64,000 bases of DNA, taken from positions 1 through 64,000 of the forward strand of contig NZ_LZEX01000010.1 in NCBI RefSeq assembly GCF_001676055.1. The letters run 5' to 3'. How positions within the stretch are numbered: position 1 is the first letter of the stretch; every line of letters starts with the position of its first letter. This DNA is from Morganella psychrotolerans (GTDB taxonomy: Bacteria > Pseudomonadota > Gammaproteobacteria > Enterobacterales > Enterobacteriaceae). This document shows positions 59,666-64,000 of the stretch, piece after piece. A program made the translations under genes and the position numbers. The notes under the pieces are model-generated. The model did no database searches. It saw only the letters and a program-made list of their open reading frames with translations, and was not told the DNA's origin.

Positions 59666-60354
59666 AAGTAACACCCTTAATATTTAAATCGTAGACAATG
59701 TTTTTTTAAATAAATGCGATTTAAACAACTTATTATTTAACAATTTTTTGTTATCAGCAGGTTTTTTGTTATACCTACTATCATAGTGGATATGTAAGAG
59801 AAAAAATAATGCTTTATGAACACTGAAGGATAGGGGGATATAGAAAAAAGTTCTCTTTTAAGGGCAATGCATCGCAAAAAACTCTATTTAGCACAGAAAA
59901 TAAAAACCAGAGGTATTGTTAGTTTATGAATTTAAGGTAAGAGGTTATTTTATAAGGTAATAAACTATCTGACCCGGCAGGCACCACGCCGCTGACAAAT
60001 CTGCAAATTGAAGGAGTAAGGGGATATAACCCCCATTATTTTGAGTGAGCTATCACACTGTAAATGATAATGACTATTAGATATGGCGATTATATCGAAT
60101 ATTATGTGTAAATTGTCTGTTTTTGGATGAATGTACTTCATCTTTCTGGCTGTATATCTACTTCACAGAAAAAAAAAGACCGTTATTTATTCCTATAGTA
60201 TCGGATAACGTATTCTGATATATAAACAGGATCATTGAGATACAATTAACTTTAAATATCACAGTAACAGATACCGGCGGACATGTTCAGTGTTAATCAT
60301 GAACATGATATACGCTGTAATTCTATGAATTTTAATAAATAATCAGGGCTGTAT
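59666..60354. other. AT-rich intergenic region, no gene seen
   Basis: This 689-base gap lies between divergent yhaO and the lipoprotein gene. It has many A/T runs and several short frames but none with a good start and ribosome site. It must hold both promoters. The only distinctive element is the inverted repeat at 60282–60307. Confidence 0.5.
60282..60307. promoter_or_regulatory. Inverted repeat upstream of the lipoprotein gene
   Basis: CATGTTCA-N10-TGAACATG is a perfect 8-bp inverted repeat 47 bases before the start codon at 60355. It could be a repressor or activator site or an mRNA hairpin. No known regulator is assigned. Confidence 0.3.
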
Positions 60355-60906
60355 ATGTATAAAAAACGCAAAATTGCATTTGCAGTATCGGGCATTATGT
60401 TACTGCTGCTTGCCGGTTGTGATAATGAAGATACTAAACCGAAAGATACTGCATCTGTTTCTGCTTCAGTGCCGGCCGGAAACTGGCAGGTAAAGCCGGG
60501 GAAATTATCTTCCGCCAATGCTGAAGATATTAAGGCCGATTTAGCGTTATTAAATGCGATAATTAATAAATCAAACAGTGAGAACAGTCGTTTATTAGCT
60601 GAAATAAATAAGGTGAAAAATGACGCGGAAAAAGTAAAAGAGATATTACTTAAAAATTTTGAAAATCAATCTGCCATTGAAGGTGAGATTATGGGGCTGA
60701 CGTTCAAAAGTGGAGAAGTACAGGATATCCGTACCCAAATTATCAGTAATATTATGCTGACAAAAAGAATGTATGATGCGGTCAAAAAACCGGATTTTGA
60801 TCTCACAAATCCCGGCGATGAATTTAAGCAATTAAGTGCGCAGTCATTTCAGATGCAGCAACAGATTGGTATGGCGCTGGATAAGCTGAATCAGGAATAT
60901 CCGTAA
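60355..60906 (+). CDS. Lipoprotein of unknown function, inner-membrane type
   Basis: The 183-residue product has a lipoprotein signal peptide with lipobox LAGC (Cys22). The residue after the cysteine is Asp (CDNED), the classic signal that retains lipoproteins in the inner membrane. The mature part has a short disordered Thr/Ser/Ala/Pro linker, then charged helices likely to form a coiled coil (about residues 55–105), and a Gln-rich C terminus. I recognise no family. It stands alone between yhaO and a small DUF3761 protein, and is more AT-rich than the core genes. Confidence 0.75.
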   Translation: MYKKRKIAFAVSGIMLLLLAGCDNEDTKPKDTASVSASVPAGNWQVKPGKLSSANAEDIKADLALLNAIINKSNSENSRLLAEINKVKNDAEKVKEILLKNFENQSAIEGEIMGLTFKSGEVQDIRTQIISNIMLTKRMYDAVKKPDFDLTNPGDEFKQLSAQSFQMQQQIGMALDKLNQEYP

Positions 60907-61083
60907 TCTTCACTGTTTGGTCAGTACATACCGTTATTTGTGATAATGGTCGTGAGATTTAACAAAATACTCAGGTACATTGAGTAAACAGATCAGCTGC
61001 AGATAGCGGTTGGTCTGATAAAAATAATAATATGATAAAGAGTGATTCGGTATTATTAATGTGTGGTAGTCAGGAAATATCAG

Positions 61084-61257
61084 ATGAAAAAAATACTATT
61101 TTTTATATGTTTAGTTTTTTCATTTAATTCGCTTGCGTATATTACAGACGATCCGGATGACCCTAATATAAAGGCTGTGTGCAGAGACGGCTCTTATTCA
61201 ACATCGACAGGGCGCGGTACCTGCTCTCACCATGGTGGTGTGGATCATTATTTATAA
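61084..61257 (+). CDS. Small secreted protein with DUF3761 motif
   Basis: The 57-residue product has a signal peptide (MKKILFFICLVFSFNSLA, cleavage after Ala18) and a mature domain of about 39 residues, CRDGSYSTSTGRGTCSHHGGV, cut short soon after. The C.DG.YS…G.CS.HGGV pattern is that of DUF3761, usually found in small exported proteins of unknown role; the two Cys may form a disulfide. The frame is open seven codons upstream, but this start gives a proper signal peptide. It converges on mscM. Confidence 0.75.
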   Translation: MKKILFFICLVFSFNSLAYITDDPDDPNIKAVCRDGSYSTSTGRGTCSHHGGVDHYL

Positions 61258-61267
61258 GTGATAAAGA

Positions 61268-61291
61268 AAGCCGGTGATTACCGGCTTTTTT
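61268..61291 (+). terminator. Terminator between the DUF3761 gene and mscM
   Basis: GCCGG/CCGGC with loop TGATTA is followed by a run of seven T. It lies 10 bases after the small gene; the AAAG on its left makes function in the mscM direction weaker. Confidence 0.8.
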
Positions 61292-61298
61292 TGTTAAA

Positions 61299-64000
61299 TT
61301 ACAACCCGCCAGACTTTCTCATCGGATTACGGCCGGAGAGATTTTTAGTGCCGCTGCGCAGAATATTACCCACCATATCCACACGCGCTTCAAATGGCGG
61401 GAACGGCAGAATAATGTTGTTTTCTGCGAAGCTGCGCAGAATGCTTTGATGGATCTCATGGCGTGCCGGCAAGCGGTGCCCCATTTCTGCAGCATAGGCA
61501 CGCAGTTCAAATATCTGAATTCCCTGTTGTAAATCAACCAGATAGGCTTCCGGGCTTGGAGTGTCGAGGATCATCGGAGAATCCTGCGCCGCCACCAGAA
61601 GCAGAATGGTCACTTGTTCCGGATTTGCATCAGCAGGCACCGGAATAGTCAGTACAATACGGGTCACCGTGTCAGAGAGCGACCAGTTGATAAACTGCTC
61701 GGTGATAAAGGCTTTGTTCGGCACGATTATCTCTTTGCGGTCCCAGTCGGTCAGGGTGGTGGCACGGGTGTTGATCCGCGTGATGCTGCCGGTCAGGTCA
61801 CGGATAGTAACGGTATCACCGATACGGATCGGTTTTTCAAACAGGATCATCAGACCGGACACGATATTCGCGAAGATCTCCTGTAACCCGAAGCCTAACC
61901 CGACCCCCATTGCCGTCACAAACCACTGCATTTTCGACCATTCGATCCCGATCAGGGAGAAACCAACAATTCCGCCGATTAGGGTGATGGTGTATTTGGT
62001 CAGCGTGGTAATGGCATAACCGGTGCCGGGTGTCAGATCCAGATGCTGTAACAGAGCCAGCTCCAGCAGTGCCGGCAGGTTGCGCACCAGCTGAGTGGTG
62101 ATAATAATCACCAGTATGGCGACAAAGATTGATCCGAGTGTGATCGGCTGGAGGGTATCCACGCCATTAATACTGCTGGTGACATCCCACAGCCGGATAT
62201 TTTCCAGGAAGGAGAAGGCGGTATGCAATTCTGACCACAGCAGAATACAGGAGACCAGCGCTATCATCGTCAGTATTGAGCGGACTAACCCGACCGACTG
62301 CGCACTGATGGTATCAAGGTCAATCACCGGCTCTTCAATTTCGATAACACCTTCGGCACTGTTGGCATTACTGTTTACATTGCTGTCATCATCACTTTTG
62401 GCACGCTGTGCCAGAATTTCCGCACGGCGCTGTTTGGCGCGCTCAAAGGCGATACGACGGCGCTGAAGCAGCATCCACCGGGTGATAATATTGTATACAA
62501 CCAGCAACATAAACCAGATTGCGACAGAGGTTTCCAGGCGTCCGAGCAGGGCCTGCGAGGTTGCAAGATAACCCAGAAGCGCTGCCAGTGCCGCGGCAAC
62601 CGGAGCCAGCAGGAGCAGCCACCACATCCCTTTACTGATGACGTTATCACCACTGCCGTGGCGATCCAGATAAAGCGGAACTTCCGCCCGGCGCAGGCTG
62701 CTGGTGATGACAAACAGTGCCACACATAGCAACAGGAAGCAGAGACGTCCGAGGGTTGGTGCAAATTCGCGCTCATTGAAATGCTCAAATGTTGTCATCG
62801 CCATCATCAGCGGCACAATGACAAAAATAGAGAGCTGATAGAAGCGCATGACCCGTTTGACCCGCACTTCCGGCCAGCGGAACTGTGCGATAAACAAGCC
62901 GTTCGGACGGGCAAAGGTTGCACAGAACATAAAGAGCCAGAGAACCGGGGTGGTTGCACTTACACCGTCACCGATCGCTTTTGCAATCGGGTACTGCCAA
63001 GCGTTCTGTAACCCGTAGCCGATAGCAGACCAGAGCACCGGCAGCGGTAGTGAAACCAGTACTGACCAGAACAGTGTGCGCAGTGTGATAGAGAATCTGT
63101 CGAGGGTCACTTTCCCGATACGCTGACTGGTGCGGTCTAAAAATGCCTGATAGTGACGACGGTAGTTCAGACCGACAAACGCCAGCAGCAGTGTACTGAT
63201 GATATACAGTGAAATTTCCCTGTTCTGCCAGGAGAACATGGTTTTGAACGCACCACCCAGTTGCGCCAGAGTATCCAGCGAGAGCAGTTTGTTCAGACTT
63301 TGCAGTACTTCAATCGGATAATTAAGGTAAACCGGCGTGGCATCAGCGACCCAGAACAGATAACGGTGGGTTGCGTCACGCACTTCAATCAGCACATCGC
63401 TGAGCTGACTGGTCGCGACTTTAAGCTTTGTCAGTTCAAGAATTTCGGTGTCATAGCCGGAGAGCAGGGAATTGAGCAGCTCTTTGCGGCTCTGAATCAG
63501 CTGATGATAAAGTTCAGCCTGATTTTGCGGAAAAGAGGCTATCAGTGGTGAATCGGTTTCAGTTTCAGCAGGAAGTGCATCGAGCATATTTTCATATTTC
63601 AGGCGCTCGACACGTAAGTCTGTAATGTCTTTATCCAGCTTTTGCTGCTTCGGCATTTCCGGCAGACGGCTCAGTTGCGCCCGCAATGCTTCCCCGAGAG
63701 CGGTGGAGCCGTTGAGCCACTGTGCCTGTTCCTGGATGGTACCGAGAACCTGACGCGCTTTCTGGATATCATTAGCCGCCTGGCGCTGCATATCACCAAT
63801 CTCACTCATGTGTGCGGCCTGATTATTCAGATCCTGCGAGAGTGCACGGTTGGTTTCAATTTGCGACATCAGAAATTGCGGTAAATCGCCTGCCTGCTCT
63901 GCAAGCAGTTCGGTGCGCTCAAGCGCCAGTTCTGCTTTCTGCTGGCGTTTACCATTGAGAACGCTGCGCAGTTGCTGAAGCTCAAGATCAAGGCGCTGAT
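61299..64000 (-). CDS. mscM: Miniconductance mechanosensitive channel MscM (partial)
   Basis: The C-terminal 900 residues of an MscS-superfamily channel; the N terminus lies beyond the window edge. The frame remains open to base 64000 (for example ALERTELLAEQAGDL). It follows E. coli YjeP/MscM rather than MscK: LGEALRAQLSRLPEMPK, many membrane segments, LETSVAIWFMLLVVYNIITRWMLLQRR, then the pore and beta domains (VGLGFGLQEIFANIVSGL, KPIRIGDTVTIRDLTGSI, DRKEIIVPNKAFITEQFINWSLSD). It protects against osmotic downshock. The ATG at 63869 is internal and not the true start. Confidence 0.93.
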   Translation of the reverse strand, partial: QRLDLELQQLRSVLNGKRQQKAELALERTELLAEQAGDLPQFLMSQIETNRALSQDLNNQAAHMSEIGDMQRQAANDIQKARQVLGTIQEQAQWLNGSTALGEALRAQLSRLPEMPKQQKLDKDITDLRVERLKYENMLDALPAETETDSPLIASFPQNQAELYHQLIQSRKELLNSLLSGYDTEILELTKLKVATSQLSDVLIEVRDATHRYLFWVADATPVYLNYPIEVLQSLNKLLSLDTLAQLGGAFKTMFSWQNREISLYIISTLLLAFVGLNYRRHYQAFLDRTSQRIGKVTLDRFSITLRTLFWSVLVSLPLPVLWSAIGYGLQNAWQYPIAKAIGDGVSATTPVLWLFMFCATFARPNGLFIAQFRWPEVRVKRVMRFYQLSIFVIVPLMMAMTTFEHFNEREFAPTLGRLCFLLLCVALFVITSSLRRAEVPLYLDRHGSGDNVISKGMWWLLLLAPVAAALAALLGYLATSQALLGRLETSVAIWFMLLVVYNIITRWMLLQRRRIAFERAKQRRAEILAQRAKSDDDSNVNSNANSAEGVIEIEEPVIDLDTISAQSVGLVRSILTMIALVSCILLWSELHTAFSFLENIRLWDVTSSINGVDTLQPITLGSIFVAILVIIITTQLVRNLPALLELALLQHLDLTPGTGYAITTLTKYTITLIGGIVGFSLIGIEWSKMQWFVTAMGVGLGFGLQEIFANIVSGLMILFEKPIRIGDTVTIRDLTGSITRINTRATTLTDWDRKEIIVPNKAFITEQFINWSLSDTVTRIVLTIPVPADANPEQVTILLLVAAQDSPMILDTPSPEAYLVDLQQGIQIFELRAYAAEMGHRLPARHEIHQSILRSFAENNIILPFPPFEARVDMVGNILRSGTKNLSGRNPMRKSGGL

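Noticed and set aside
60050-60075. CRP site near GTGAGCTATCACAC
   Set aside because: The half-sites are four bases apart instead of six, and the shifted reading has several mismatches.
61299-63869. Complete 856-residue channel gene
   Set aside because: The frame continues to the window edge with residues conserved in MscM, so the gene is partial and the Met at 63869 is internal.

Overview
The window is chromosomal DNA of an enterobacterium. Gene order follows the Escherichia coli rrnC–ilv–rep–rho–wec–hem–cya–uvrD–recQ–pldB region almost gene for gene. Protein divergence, moderate G+C (judged by eye near 50% in core genes) and the ERIC-like elements suggest the family Morganellaceae, most likely Morganella; Proteus and Providencia are much more AT-rich. 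The genus is an inference from recall, not a search result.

Layout. Positions 1–600: end of an rRNA operon (23S 3' end, 5S, tRNA-Asp, tRNA-Trp). 600–13.3 kb: hdfR, maoP, comM, then the branched-chain amino acid operon ilvL-GMEDA with its attenuator, ilvY and ilvC. 13.4–15.8 kb: an AT-rich accessory island in the place where E. coli has ppiC. It holds a lone Hcp (type VI secretion tube protein), an opposing two-gene unit that looks like an effector/immunity pair, and a frameshifted membrane protein gene. 15.9–23.4 kb: rep, a small conserved protein, gppA, rhlB, trxA, rho. 23.5–36.4 kb: the complete enterobacterial common antigen (ECA) cluster wecA-wzzE-wecB-wecC-rffG-rffH-wecD-wecE-wzxE-wecF-wzyE-wecG. 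36.5–37.8 kb: four tRNAs (Arg, His, Leu, Pro), a 9-bp tandem array, and the sRNA GlmZ preceded by a sigma-54 promoter and GlrR-type sites. 37.8–42.1 kb: hemCDXY, divergent from cyaA. 42.7–58.2 kb: cyaA, cyaY, lptM, dapF, yigA, xerC, yigB, SOS-controlled uvrD, corA, a DedA protein, rarD, recQ, pldB, yigL. 58.3–64 kb: a YhaO-type amino acid transporter, two small exported proteins of unknown role, and the 3' part of mscM running off the end.

How the genes work together. The ilv genes make isoleucine and valine. The wec genes build, flip and polymerise ECA on undecaprenyl phosphate. The hem genes make uroporphyrinogen III. rep, uvrD, recQ and xerC maintain the chromosome. GlmZ links the region to amino-sugar supply for the envelope.

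Quality warning. Four genes (rho, wecC, recQ and the island membrane protein) are each broken by a single-base indel, two of them in A runs. rho is essential in relatives, so most of these are probably sequencing errors. The points most worth following are the Hcp island with its unrecognised gene pair, two related 9-bp tandem arrays beside tRNA genes, the sigma-54/GlrR control region of glmZ, and a family of ERIC-like elements, including an internally deleted copy between ilvY and ilvC.
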